DNA of 64,000 nucleotides from Bremia lactucae (GCF_004359215.1 NW_027152031.1:671252-735251), one strand, 5' to 3'. Positions 41,638-51,536 are shown, counted from the first letter of the stretch. Numbers and translations are program-made. The notes: generated by a model from the letters alone, not told the origin.

Positions 41638-42731
41638 TTGAGGGCCTCGTCCATCAGTATGACGAGAGCCATTCATGGATCAGAAGGTCCATCGGGAAAC
41701 ACGCGCCCCTGGCGCATGTAAATCGATTGCAAAACGTCAATCTCATCGCGCATCTCGATCGAGATGCGAGCCCTTCCCCAGGGCGAAGAAAGGGAATAGA
41801 CATCCCTTTTGCTTTCTTCGTGTTGTCAACACAACACGGACAGGGATCACCCCACGTGAGGCATGGAAGCCCAGCCTCACGTGACAACCGATGCAATTTA
41901 TACTTGCACCGGTTGGAATTCGTTTCTCAAACTTAACACGATTCGCGTTAAGTCTATGAAGCCAGGCTTCGCGTCCAATGTCTTTGACATTGCGAATGAA
42001 CGCGCTCCAGGCTTGCAAAAGCGAGACCTTATCTCGCTTATTGTTGCCACTAAACCATCGATGCTTAAGAAAAGCATCGAGATAATAATCTTCCTTAGCG
42101 CAAAATTTCTTCGCGCTGGGATCAAGGCCATGTAGCTTTGTCGCAATAAATAAGGGATATTTATTGTGAGGAGTAGTCTCTCCAGACAAGCTATTGATTA
42201 GCTGTTCGGGCAAAAGCCACGGCTTCTTTGCAGGGGCGAGATGAGACATTGATTGTCTTCACTCCCCTGAGTGGTACCCACTGAAGCAGGGGTACCACAA
42301 GGATTTTTGTTACAATGGCTTATGCCATCGTCATCAACTTGCACATAACAGGTGCAGGTGACCGTACGGGAGACGGTGCTGGCGAAGAGGAATCATTATC
42401 TTCGTCAGAACCGAACATGCTGTAGCGAATGCTAACAGCACGTCTACCCGAATGAGCCCCTCATTCGTGGGATCATTGTCAGCCGCCTGACGATGATGAT
42501 CAGGTTCCTGTTCTGTTCTCCCCAAGTCGGCCATTTCGTCCGACTCGCATTCGTAGTCGACCTCCAAAGAGGAGTCGCATTTTCGTGGTGTATCACCACG
42601 TGCACCCGCAACATTTAGAATTGCTAAATATGACACTACAGCAGAGCCGAAGGCGCCGCACTATTCGCATACCGCATGGACTTGTTAGCCATGCGATAGA
42701 ATTAAACATGATGGTTCTTACCAATCGACAT
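41638..42731 (-). pseudogene. Antisense reading region of family C (C1)
   Basis: On the strand opposite gag-pol, from ATG 42731 towards the chromodomain. Blocks shared with C3 and C4: GAR/GD(T/S)P, VDYECESDE, DDEDD-rich acidic stretch, then a conserved ~85-residue core QLINSLSGETTPHNKYPLFI, LHGLDPSAK, WFSGNNKRDKVSLLQAW, FIRNVKDIGREAW (about 42190-41970). In C1 the core is open for 168 codons (42249-41743). No signal peptide, no known domain. Broken upstream by stops. Confidence 0.5.
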
Positions 42732-42797
42732 CGTTTTTAATTAAGTGGTCTTATAGTGATCACTCTACCGAATGACAGTCAGAGTGATTGTCGCTTA

Positions 42798-42808
42798 GTG
42801 AGGGGTGA
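42798..42808 (+). other. Polypurine tract of C1
   Basis: GTGAGGGGTGA, purine-rich except one T at each side, directly before the 3' LTR. Confidence 0.55.
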
Positions 42809-43236
42809 TGTAACGGGGTGTATTGTTACATGAAATTTACTTTTAAAGGTTGTTAATTAATATATTATGTAAAAGGTAAATAATATTTGGAGAGTATTAA
42901 TTGATGGTAATATTCTAAAAGCTTATCGATTGGTTGATTTAGACCATTATATCTACTTTCTTCGCGGTCCAGTCAGCGCTGGACGCGCGCAAAGAGAAAG
43001 ACAGATAAGACTTTAGTACATGTTTTGTATTAGCTTATAATTAAGTTAGTATTAAGTTGATAGAACAGAAAAACTTAATTATATTAATACTGTTTTTAGT
43101 TAACCCTCTTTAAAGCAAGTGTTTTAAAGCGAGTCTTCCTCTGCACGTACTAGTGCACGTGAAGTGACGTGAGGCCCACCACTCGCACTGAGGCAGTGCG
43201 AAGTGGACTAGTACGAGTCAGTAGTGCCCCGTTACA
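42809..43236 (+). repeat. Family C LTR (3' LTR of C1)
   Basis: 428 bp, TGTAACGGGGTG...GCCCCGTTACA. It differs visibly from the 5' LTR at 34555 (for example, CACTGAGGCAGTG against CAACTGAAGCAGTG and a TTCTTCGCGGTCCAGTCAGC segment shared with the C4 LTR), so the two are unlikely to be partners from one recent insertion. Confidence 0.85.
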
Positions 43237-43238
43237 CA

Positions 43239-43371
43239 TAGGGTTGTCACAATGTGAACCACCCGAGTGCTGGGTCTAATTACTTTATTTAATTAATTGA
43301 CCATCCCCTTAAGTACGCCAAGTGTACCTAACGGGGACTGTGTAACATTAGGGCAACTTTTGTCCGTTACA
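43239..43371 (-). repeat. Family A LTR remnant
   Basis: Reverse complement of the first ~130 bp of family A LTRs (compare 51572-51700). Shared blocks include GTCACAATGTGAA, AATTGACCATCC, AACGGGGA and GTGTAACAT. Truncated by the C1 3' LTR. Confidence 0.7.
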
Positions 43372-43609
43372 GGTGCCCCGTTAAAAGTACGCGGGCAACC
43401 TTTATTCGATTCCACGATAGCTAATTCTTGTTACTATCTACTCGAACAATTGGCTGAATTTTTCGCCCAGATTGTAAAAGCCGCTAAAAGGGTGATATTG
43501 CTTATTTATATGAGCGTCGATTAGTGCGGTGATTCTAATGAAAAAATGTGGTGCACACAAAAAGCTGTTAGCTTTACGTTCACAATCGTAGCCGATAGAA
43601 ACACGACAA
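43372..43609. other. Upstream region of the ERH gene
   Basis: About 240 bp of single-copy-looking sequence between LTR debris and the proposed ERH start codon. No promoter motif is claimed. Confidence 0.4.
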
Positions 43610-44007
43610 ATGGTACGTGTCATGTAGCTGATAGAAGGATAAAGATCGATGCTTGACGGAATCTTGCATGTGCGTGTACTTGTTTTCAGGCAGAATTTCG
43701 ACAAGCCAAGCATACCATTATACTGGTGCAGTACACGCGCGACCCGAACTCGCGCACGTATCTGGACTTTGAGTCGGTTAACGGTGGAATGGACGGCGTG
43801 GTAAAAATGTACGAGGCAAAGCTCAAGCAGCTCAACCCCAGCTTGAAAAACATCACGTACGATATACAAGATTTGTACACGTACATTGATTCGCTTACGG
43901 ATCTCAGTGCGCTCGTGTTGGACCTTGAGACGAAGACGTACTTACCTTGTGGTAAGGAGTGGATTAAGAAGAAGGTCTTCCAGGTGCTTAAAAATCAGGC
44001 TGGCTAA
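43610..44007 (+). CDS. ERH: Enhancer of rudimentary homolog
   Basis: Small, highly conserved nuclear protein that binds RNA-processing and methylation-linked partners in other eukaryotes. Proposed structure: the start codon alone as exon 1 (43610-43612), a 77-bp phase-0 intron (GTACGT...TTTTCAG), exon 2 43690-44007; 106 aa against about 104 in animals. Family blocks are HTIILVQ, RTYLDFESVN, MDGVVKMYEAKLKQLNPS, ITYDIQDLYTYIDSLTDLSA, LETKTYLP, KEWIKKKVF. Exon 2 has no ATG before HTIILVQ, which is why splicing to an upstream ATG is needed. An untranslated first exon elsewhere is the alternative. Family call very firm; first exon inferred. Confidence 0.88.
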
Positions 44008-44471
44008 GTTATAATGTACTGGATCAATGATTTGATTACTTAATTAAGCCGCATCTCCGAAAATTGGAACGTAGATCAACTGCTTTAGTATCTAGTTGAA
44101 TGGTTGATGTAGAAGAGCATTATAAGGGAAGTACAACATAAATTAAGGACTCGCGCTGATCATTATGACAATATTCTTCTTTCAAACGAAGAGGCTCAAT
44201 AGTCAGAAGCAGAGGCAATTAAGTTCTTTCTGAGGGTAAGAAAATATATTCAAAAGAAATAACAAAAAGGTGAAACAGAAAACCCAAAATTTCAAGTATT
44301 GATGCTCGTCGCCTAAATTGTTGGGGTTCGGGTTTGTCTGTGCTTAGGTAGATAATTCATTTCTGACTTCCCACGTCCTTATTTTTTTCTAAACTCTCTC
44401 GAACCCAGCCGAGAATAAGTCGCCACCTTCGTCTACAATCTTACTGCGGCACTTATCGCAGCCTGGACACA
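44008..44471. other. Intergenic between ERH and the membrane-protein gene
   Basis: 464 bp, AT-rich in the first half, with no coding frame. It contains the 3' flank of ERH and presumably the promoter of the next gene; no recognisable motif. Confidence 0.5.
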
Positions 44472-45098
44472 ATGATGAAATCTACGACTGTGGTGATTAA
44501 TACGGACAGCGTGAGTGGAAGCATGGCGGCCGCTGCACCGCCGAAACGCAGCTTTATACAGAAGGTCAACGACGTGAACAAAATGGAGTTGCCGAAGTTG
44601 CTTAGATACATGCGGCTCGGCAATGTCGGCTGCTCTATCTTGCAGATCATCGCTGGTATTGTCGGAATCACATCATTTATAACACTTAACATCACTGGCA
44701 CGCTCGTGTCCATCTATGTCATCATGTTCGGCATCCTGTTCCTGCTATTCGAGTGTCGCCTTTCGCGGATGGAGACGGTCATTCGCTCCAACTTTGGTTT
44801 TTTATACAGCTACAAAGGACGCGCTGCGTTTATCTTCTTTATCGGGTTCCTAGACTTTGGCATTGGATCGGCTCTTGCCACTATCGCTGGCGTCTTCATG
44901 TGCCTTAATGCTTTCATTAATCTCCTCGTCATGTGCCGCCATCCGCAATTTAGGTCGACGCTTAGCGCTGGCGCAGACCCCACTGCCGGCTATACCACGA
45001 GCAGCCAGGAGGCGGCCAATTTTATGGGCAAGAATCCAGAACTTGCGGCGAAAGCGGGACAGTATGCCTTCCAGCAAGCCGCTGTTACTCGTCATTAA
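44472..45098 (+). CDS. COPI-associated / TVP15-like Golgi membrane protein
   Basis: 208 aa, single exon. A hydrophilic N-terminus (residues 1-48) is followed by four predicted membrane helices at about 50-71, 75-94, 118-134 and 136-155. The turn FECRLSRMETVIRSNFGFLY after helix 2 and the LDFGIGSALATIAGVFMCLN segment are typical of the COPI-associated protein family (yeast Tvp15), small Golgi proteins linked to vesicle traffic. A soluble tail of about 50 residues contains an SQEAANFMGKNPELAAKAG repeat-like helix. Two ATGs are adjacent at 44472 and 44475. No defect. Localisation is from the family, not the sequence. Confidence 0.82.
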   Translation: MMKSTTVVINTDSVSGSMAAAAPPKRSFIQKVNDVNKMELPKLLRYMRLGNVGCSILQIIAGIVGITSFITLNITGTLVSIYVIMFGILFLLFECRLSRMETVIRSNFGFLYSYKGRAAFIFFIGFLDFGIGSALATIAGVFMCLNAFINLLVMCRHPQFRSTLSAGADPTAGYTTSSQEAANFMGKNPELAAKAGQYAFQQAAVTRH

Positions 45099-45429
45099 GC
45101 GATATGATGGCTTAGCCAACCATCAAATGTTAGTTTGGCGCTATACCAGCAGTTTTGCCGTAACACCACCTTTAATAACAAGCTTAATCGTGTCTCGTCT
45201 AGCTTCAGCTACGCACTTTGCTTTATTTTAACTAAAGCTTAAGCATCGATGTTGCCGCCGTAAGTAAAGTAGAAGAGCACAGCATAAAGCATAATTACAT
45301 TTCTTGGAAGTATGACATTTTCATTAAAAAATAGCTAGAAACCTCGCTGAGTACAATCGAAAACCATGATTTATATAAGTACTCAATAATGTTCAGCCAA
45401 CGATACAGAGAAAAAGAAAACGTCTTGAC
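45099..45429. other. Spacer between convergent genes
   Basis: 331 bp between the stop codons of the membrane-protein gene (+) and the P450 gene (-). AT-rich; nothing else is seen. Confidence 0.5.
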
Positions 45430-45789
45430 TCAGAAGGCGGGAGCACTCGCTTCGTGGATCGTGCATTCAAGCGAACCCTTGACAGGAAGCGTCACACTGT
45501 AGTCGTACGTAATCTTAAACGGGTCCTCCACCGTTTTAATATTGAAGCGGCTAAAGAGCACAGCAATGACTGTCTGCATCTCTAGCATGGCGAAGCGCAT
45601 ACCCACGCACTGGTGTGGACCGCCGCCGAACGTGATGAATTGGAACGAATTCATCTGTTTCATCTTGCCACTTTCCGCATCAATCCAACGATCGGGGTTG
45701 TACTCGGCCGCATCGTCGCCCCATACACTACTCATACGTGCAGCGGCATACACCGACATGACGACATGGGTACCAAACGGTACAAACGT
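45430..45789 (-). CDS. Cytochrome P450, C-terminal fragment
   Basis: 119 codons plus stop, open up to the gap. Haem-thiolate monooxygenase. Visible: the end of the region before the meander (FVPFGTHVVMSVYAAARM, WGDD), the meander motif EYNPDRW, the haem-binding loop FGGGPHQCVG with the Cys ligand (Arg of the usual FxxGxRxC is His), and the L-helix MRFAMLEMQTVIAVLF. The pattern resembles CYP86-like fatty-acid hydroxylases. About three quarters of the protein, including the oxygen-binding I-helix and the ExxR motif, is missing because the sequence changes to retroelement after the single N at 45790. The truncation is probably an assembly break rather than a biological one. Confidence 0.88.
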   Translation of the reverse strand, partial: TFVPFGTHVVMSVYAAARMSSVWGDDAAEYNPDRWIDAESGKMKQMNSFQFITFGGGPHQCVGMRFAMLEMQTVIAVLFSRFNIKTVEDPFKITYDYSVTLPVKGSLECTIHEASAPAF

Positions 45790-45790
45790 N
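45790..45790. other. Single-base N joining unrelated sequences
   Basis: Left side is P450 coding sequence; right side is family C integrase in the opposite sense. The P450 frame stops making sense exactly here. Confidence 0.85.
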
Positions 45791-46720
45791 TCATGGCAGT
45801 ACGCACAAAGCGTACTGAAAAAGACAAAACAAATGCGTCAGCAGAGAAATTTCTTCTGGCTTGAGAATCAATAATCCGTTTCGTTCAGGATTACATTGCT
45901 AACGCAGTGGACCGTCAGAAACGGAATGCAGTCAAACGTGGAAGACCAAATGTTCATTCATTTGAAATTAATGATCTAGTGCTACTCTCTACGGTAAACC
46001 TACCTAAGCGTTTAGTCACTAGTGTGAATAGCAGTAAACTACTACCCAAGTTCATTGGGCCTCTCCGTGTACTGCATCGCAGAGGCAATGCGTACACAAT
46101 AGAATTGCCACGTAGGATGCGAACGCATCCTACGTTTTACGTTGGTCGGCTCCGCCCGTACCATCAGTACGCGGCTTCTTCCGAGGACGGATTTGACGAC
46201 CCTTTTCAAGAATCCCTAAAAGATTATTGTGATCGCGAACCAGATTCTCATGTTGACCCTGAAGTTTCTCATGCCGGTTCCAAATATCCTCGAAACTGCA
46301 ATGAGCTGACGACAGCTCATCGCGAACAGTGTGATATTTCCGTTCGTACTCCAACATGGAGTACGCACTCTTCGAGCAGTCTTACAACAGCTCGATATGG
46401 TGATCCTGCACCGTCTGCTCCAACGAGCGACGCTTGCCGCGCTAGTGGTCAAGTATCTCCTCCAAATCATGGAGGAAGTGATCGTTTTTGTCGATCCTCG
46501 ACATTAGATCCGACACACGGTTCGGATCTATTTTCCCTCCTCCACCACAATCATTGGTGGATTCCCACGGTGATGAACGTTTCCTTGTGGAACATATCCA
46601 GAACTACCGTGATGTGAAGGGGCAGCGAACGAGTTATCTTGTTCGCTGGCGTGGTTATCCACCTTCACATGACGGCTGGGAGCCTCGTTTGCTGACGTTG
46701 AGGGCCTCGTCGGTCAGTAT
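45791..46720 (+). pseudogene. Family C integrase end and chromodomain (C3)
   Basis: Begins mid-integrase (MAVRTKRTEKDKTNASAEKF), TGA-type stop near 45862, then an open frame 45907-46617 with FEINDLVLLSTVNLPKRLV, the GPY/F module FIGPLRVLHRRGNAY and RTHPTFYVGRLRPYH. The chromodomain RFLVEHIQNYRDVKGQRTSY, LVRWRGYPPSHDGWEP is at about 46578-46685. Nearly identical to C2 in this part. Confidence 0.8.
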
Positions 46721-47833
46721 GACGAGACCCATCCGATGGTTCAAAAGGCCCATCGAAAACACGCGCCCCTGGCGCTTGAAATTCGATTGCAAAAGGTCAA
46801 CCGCATCCCGCATCTCAATACAGATGCGAGCCCTTCCCCTGGGCAAAGAAAGGGATTAGACATTCCCTTTTACCCTCTTCGAGTTGTCAACACAACACGG
46901 ACAGGGATCACCCCACGTGAAGCCTTGAAGTCTAGCCTAACGTGACAACCGATGCAATTTATACTTGGCACCGTTTGGAGTTCGTTCTCAAATTTAACGC
47001 GATTCGCGTTAAGCTTTTAAAGCCAGGCTTCGCGTCCAATGTCTTTGACATTGCGAATGAACGCCCTCCACGCTTGCATAAGCGAGACTTTATCTCGCTT
47101 CTTGTTGCCACTAAACCATTGATGCTTAAGAGAAGCATCGAGATAAAAATCTTCTTCAGCGCGAAAGTTCTTCGCGCTGGGATCAAGGCCATGTAGCTTT
47201 GTCGCAATAAACAAGGAATATTTATTGTGAGAAGTAGTCTCTCCAGACAAGCTATTGATTAGCTGTTCTGGCAAAAGTCACGGCTTCTTTTCAGAGGCGA
47301 GATGAGACATTTTACTGTCTTCAGAGTGGTACCCACTGAAGCAGATGTACCACAAGAACTTTTATTACGATGGCTTACGCCATCGTCATCACCTTGGACA
47401 GAAACAGGTGCAGGTGACCGTACGGGAGACGGAACGAGCGATGAGGGATCATCCTCATCGTCGGAACCAGTTAAACTATTAACTCGTCTATCAGAAAGAG
47501 CCCTCTCATTCGAAGGCTCATAGTCAGCTGCTTGACGTCTATCAGGCGACTGTTCTATTCTCCCCGAGTTGGTTATTTCGTCCGACTCGCATTCGTAATC
47601 GACCTCCCAAGAGGGGTCGTATTCAGGTGGTGAATCACCACGTGCACCCGCAACATCTAGGGTTGCGCGAGTGAAAGATACTACGGCAGACGTTCCGTCT
47701 GCCGCAAGAGATAACAGTGCGTCACCCGCGGCTGCACGAACCGCAGCCGAAGGCGCAGCACTATTAACAACCCGCATGAGTTTGTTCTTCATGCGATGGA
47801 ATTTAAAATGATAGTTCTGACCAATCAACATCG
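46655..47833 (-). pseudogene. Antisense reading region of family C (C3)
   Basis: Best-preserved copy: open from ATG 47831 for 190 codons (MLIGQNYHFKFHRMKNKLMR, then an Ala-rich stretch, VDYECESDE and an acidic GSDDEDDPSS segment), ending near 47259 at a frameshift. The conserved core QLINSLSGETTSHNKYSLFI to NVKDIGREAWL continues in another frame (47274-47017), and a third piece (46846-46655) overlaps the chromodomain on the opposite strand. Confidence 0.5.
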
Positions 47834-47897
47834 TTTTTAAATTAAGTGGTCACATAGTGATCACTCCATCCAATGACAGTCAGAGTGATTGTCGTTT

Positions 47898-47910
47898 AAG
47901 GGAGGGGTGA
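47898..47910 (+). other. Polypurine tract of C3
   Basis: AAGGGAGGGGTGA directly before the 3' LTR. Confidence 0.65.
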
Positions 47911-48360
47911 TGTAACGGGGTGTATTGTTACATGAAATTAACACTTAAAGGTTATTAAATAATATATTATCTAAAAGGTAGATAATATTTGAAGGATATT
48001 ACTTTAAATAGTAATGATCGGAAATCTTATCATAAATAGGTATAGGCCATTATATCTATATATCCCGCAGACTAATCAACTGTAGATGTAAACAAAAGAG
48101 AGAGACAGATAAGAGAAGATAAGATTTTAATTGCATGTTAGTATTAGTTTATAATTAAGTTAGAGTTAACAGATAGAAAGAAGAGATACTAAATTATATT
48201 AATACAGTTTTCATTTAACCCTCTTTAAGCTAGTTACCTTGAAGAAATGGCTTCCTCTGCACGTACTAGTGTACGTGAAATAACGTAAGACACCACTCGC
48301 AACTGAAGCAGTGCGAAGTGGCCTTGTACTGAAGCAGTACAAGTCGTAGTGCCCCGTTTA
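47911..48360 (+). repeat. Family C LTR (3' LTR of C3)
   Basis: 450 bp, TGTAACGGGGTG...GCCCCGTTTA (terminal ACA altered). Family B RT sequence resumes at 48361 with AATGG, close to ATAGG at 34550-34554. Confidence 0.85.
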
Positions 48361-48900
48361 AATGGGGGTCTGAGCTGGCATGGTAGCGGCATTAAGCTTA
48401 TTAAAAGCATACACAATGCGCCATTTACCATTTGGCTTTTGACACATTACGTCGATGTTGAATGGGGAAATTACTTTCTCTAACCATTCCAGCCTCGTCC
48501 TTAGCACTTAAGAAATCGTCACTGTTCCTTTTGTAAAGGCCACTTTCGTGCAACACAATATTTGGTTCTATAAACCATGTCAATTTCATGACGTACACCT
48601 CTATCCGGAGGTAAAACAGACGGTGAATTCTGACACACTAGGTCTTGATATTCCTTTATTGAGGAAAAGAACGGATCTGTGGGATCTTTAATGACCGATG
48701 ATCCACTCCGTGCACTAAGTGCCGCCGTCGTATTTTCAAGGACAGCTTTATCCAGCAGCGACGACGAGTCTTACTCAGTGTCTGGTCAAATTACCACCAT
48801 CTCGGATAAGGCACCCGCCTTTAAGACCTGGCCAAACTCTTTGTCATACATTCCATCTAGCTCCAAAAGAGCATATAGCGAGGGATAGCCTGAAGGCTAA
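48361..48900 (-). pseudogene. Family B RT, N-terminal part (B3, right half)
   Basis: Homologous to 7760-8220 of B1 (the segment opposite TTAAGCTTATTAAAAGCATACACAAT). Stops throughout. It continues the RT interrupted at 34554. Confidence 0.7.
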
Positions 48901-49309
48901 TACCACCCTTCACTTCGCCAGTCACATTATTACCAAGTGTATATAGCTGTTTGCTATTGTGACTGTGTGACATGATAGACACGTCGCGCCCCTTCGGGTC
49001 GGACTTTGTTCTTATCGTCCCGATGACGAGACAATGCACCTCATAGAGGTCGGAACGTTGATAGTCTTAAATTTTACAGGTGGACAAGAGCCGATGCTCA
49101 AACCTACATCCGGTGAGGAGTTACTTAATTTGAACTCGTCACTCAGAGAACATTTACGTGTCACATCACGTGCACCTGGGGAATTACATCCTTAATGACT
49201 CGGCCCTTGGCCCACAATGCTTTCGGCGTTTAGTGATTTATATCACGACGGCTATAACTCAATGGAGTCCGTGCCGTTTCACAAACAAATAATGAGCTAC
49301 GCTCACTAA
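48900..49309 (-). pseudogene. Family B protease-RT linker (B3)
   Basis: Corresponds to 8280-8940 of B1 but has a single copy of the region duplicated there (119-bp repeat absent). No open frame. Confidence 0.5.
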
Positions 49310-49745
49310 TAATATGGTCTCAATGTTGGTCATCAATTTTATTGACTCAGGAGCGTCTTGTAATTATGCTCCACGTCATTCCCTTAAAGAGAATCACCGA
49401 TGTGCTGAAGCGCTTAAAGTGAATGGAGGTAATTCGATCACGTTTCGCTTAGCGACTGGGAGGAGTCGTTTCACCGTGCCTAAAGCTCCTTCGAACTTAG
49501 ATGTCAAATTTCTTGACATTGGCGGTATGGAACGGTGTCTTGACCTTGATCTGGATTCGAGATATGATCTCATCCTTTGTATAGATTGCCTCGAATGCCA
49601 AGAGCCATGGATTAATTGGAGGTCTAGGCTCTTAGGCGCCACGCGCAGTGTTCCTAGCGCACCTTCGCTAGACAACAAAAGCGTTATTAGCGTGAGCCAC
49701 AGACATAATTTGTCAGTGTGTTAAGCATTGGGATGTCGAGCTAAT
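49310..49745 (+). pseudogene. Family B protease in inverted orientation (B3)
   Basis: Protease read on the + strand while gag and RT of this element are on the - strand. Open 49314-49724: VINFIDSGASCNYAPRHSLK, FRLATGRSRFTV, LDLDSRYDLILCIDCLECQE, PWINWRSRL. The active-site DSGA motif and second lobe are intact, making it the least damaged family B protease, yet it cannot be part of a Gag-Pol reading frame here. Confidence 0.75.
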
Positions 49746-49839
49746 CTTAACAGTCGCCTTCGCGACTAACATACCGGGCTTGTATTCACGCCCCATGCTA
49801 TAAAGCATAGAGATCTTTGGGGATAGACTTGGTTGACCT

Positions 49840-50912
49840 TTAGATCAAAGAGGTTCCATAGAGCCTAGATCTTCCCCAGTAGGGCGCCCCTACTGTGTAC
49901 CTGCGTTTTTTCGCACCGTACCAGGTTTCTGAGTATGAGGTGGGGTTATTGCTTTTTTTCTTCTTTACGCGCGTTGCGTAAGGGACAGGACGGGCGCAAG
50001 TGTTCCGTGCCCCCGCACATAAAACATCTACGAATGTTCTTGCGCTATTCCACAGCTTAAAGTCCTCTTCTTTCTCCTCAACGAGGCTTAGGTCCATGGG
50101 GTCCAGTCTTTTAGACGAACCCAATGTGCTCGACAAACTAATACGGTAAACCGGCGTACTAAACACGAGAGGACTCAAAGTCAAGCTCCGCGCGTAACGC
50201 TTTGACAACTGTCTCTTAGAAAGTAAGGGGATGGAATCGGCACAATTCCGTCCGGGCAACGCACTTATTGAGACCCCCCCATGAAGACGATTACTAAAAT
50301 CGCTTCTTATACTGGGTCTTGAGGCATAGCTGCAGTACGAGTTATCAACTCCTGGACATAGTCCCCTAAGGTTCGTTTACCCTGACGAGACGCTATGAGT
50401 CGTGACGGGTACGAAAACCCTGATCAGGCGGTCGAAATATGCTAGTTGTTTGCTATTGCAGTAAATTCTATAAGAGAAAAGCGTCATGTATGGACGTGCG
50501 GCAGGTGAGTGCCCATTCCATGGCTCTACCCCCGAACTTAGAGATGGCCATGGTCACCTTTTGTCGTTCTGTGACGGACATGGCAGAGTCTATGAACGTC
50601 TACATTTGCTAAACTTAAAAAAGGAAAGTTTCTCTCTCTTTACCCTCATATGTCTTAACATTGACAACAAGACGGCGAGCCTTAGGCTCTAGATCAGGTA
50701 TACAAATGTACCAATTTGGGATAGATGCCGCTTAGTGGTCCTGGATTTGTCCGATGAGAGAGGATTCGTTCTGCATAAAGGCTTCAAGCCTTGCATCCAG
50801 AACCTCTGCCCCCTGGGACATAATAAGCTCAATGATTTCTATCACAAACAAGGTTTTGAGCTTCTCAGATGCTGCACGTTTTGCCCCTGATAGCTCGGGA
50901 AAAGTGTCCATT
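49840..50912 (-). pseudogene. gag: Family B gag, broken (B3)
   Basis: ATG at about 50912 (MDTFPELSGAKRAASE). Capsid blocks are found in several frames. The nucleocapsid knuckle near 50035-49990 reads CFMCGGTEHLRPSC, a complete CCHC, unlike B1/B2 where the His is Asp. Frameshifts and stops throughout. Confidence 0.7.
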
Positions 50913-51021
50913 TCAGCAGAGGCTTAGTTTTGTAAAGACAGGCTTAGTCTTATAAAGTCTAAGCCTCTGCTGAAATGGACACTTTTCCCGAGCTTTCAGG
51001 GGCAAAACGTGCAGCATCTGA
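50865..51021. repeat. 63-bp inverted duplication around the gag start
   Basis: Arms 50865-50927 and 50959-51021 are reverse complements with about one mismatch, separated by 31 bp. The arms contain the first 20 codons of gag and its 5' leader. Confidence 0.9.
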
Positions 51022-51041
51022 CAGGCGCAGATTGATTACGA

Positions 51042-51050
51042 GTGCTACCA
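51042..51050 (-). other. Primer-binding site, family B (B3)
   Basis: TGGTAGCAC on the - strand, two bases inside the 5' LTR. Confidence 0.55.
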
Positions 51051-51052
51051 GA

Positions 51053-51536
51053 TGTAGCGGAGGTACTTCGCTCCTAAAGTCAGAGGAAAATTTCAAACTC
51101 AAATGGTATCATAGTTCTATGGAGCTAAGAAATGTTAACAACCTAGTAAATCTTCAATCTCATAAAGCTTTGTGAAAACTAATTTAAGGGACCCAGTGGT
51201 TCGTAGAACCAAGTGGCAACTAATGCCCGAGAATTTGTACCTTAGGAAGGCTTATTATTATCGGTGATAACAGCGCAAGCGTCAGAAAGGAATTAGACAC
51301 TCGAAGATCAAAAAGGGAACTGAACTTTATTTTACTTTAAAAAATATCAACCTTACCACTATTAATTTTTTTTAATTATGCCATCAAATATCTATCTGGT
51401 GGCGACCACTCCAAATACCCATTATATATAGGGTTAAGATGATAATGCATATTTTAAATAACAATGAGGGGTAATTGATACAGAATGTGAAATGCACCAG
51501 ATTAGCGGTTTACCAGCCGAAGTGTACCTCATTACA
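51053..51536 (-). repeat. Family B LTR (5' LTR of B3)
   Basis: 484 bp, on the + strand TGTAGCGGAGG...CCTCATTACA. Diverged from LTRs 1-3. The right flank TAAAG does not match the left flank of B4 (ATCAG), so no target duplication is found. Confidence 0.8.

Noticed and set aside
41743..42249. Antisense core of family C considered as an RXLR-type secreted effector
   Set aside because: No signal peptide, no RXLR-EER motif, and it is repeated at the same place in every family C copy, so it belongs to the element.
43438..43869. 143-codon - strand frame over the ERH region
   Set aside because: Shadow of the ERH exon and intron; no family motifs, and the + strand reading is unmistakable.
44453..44713. 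Antisense frame over the COPI-associated gene
   Set aside because: Shadow frame; hydrophobic only because it mirrors membrane-helix codons.
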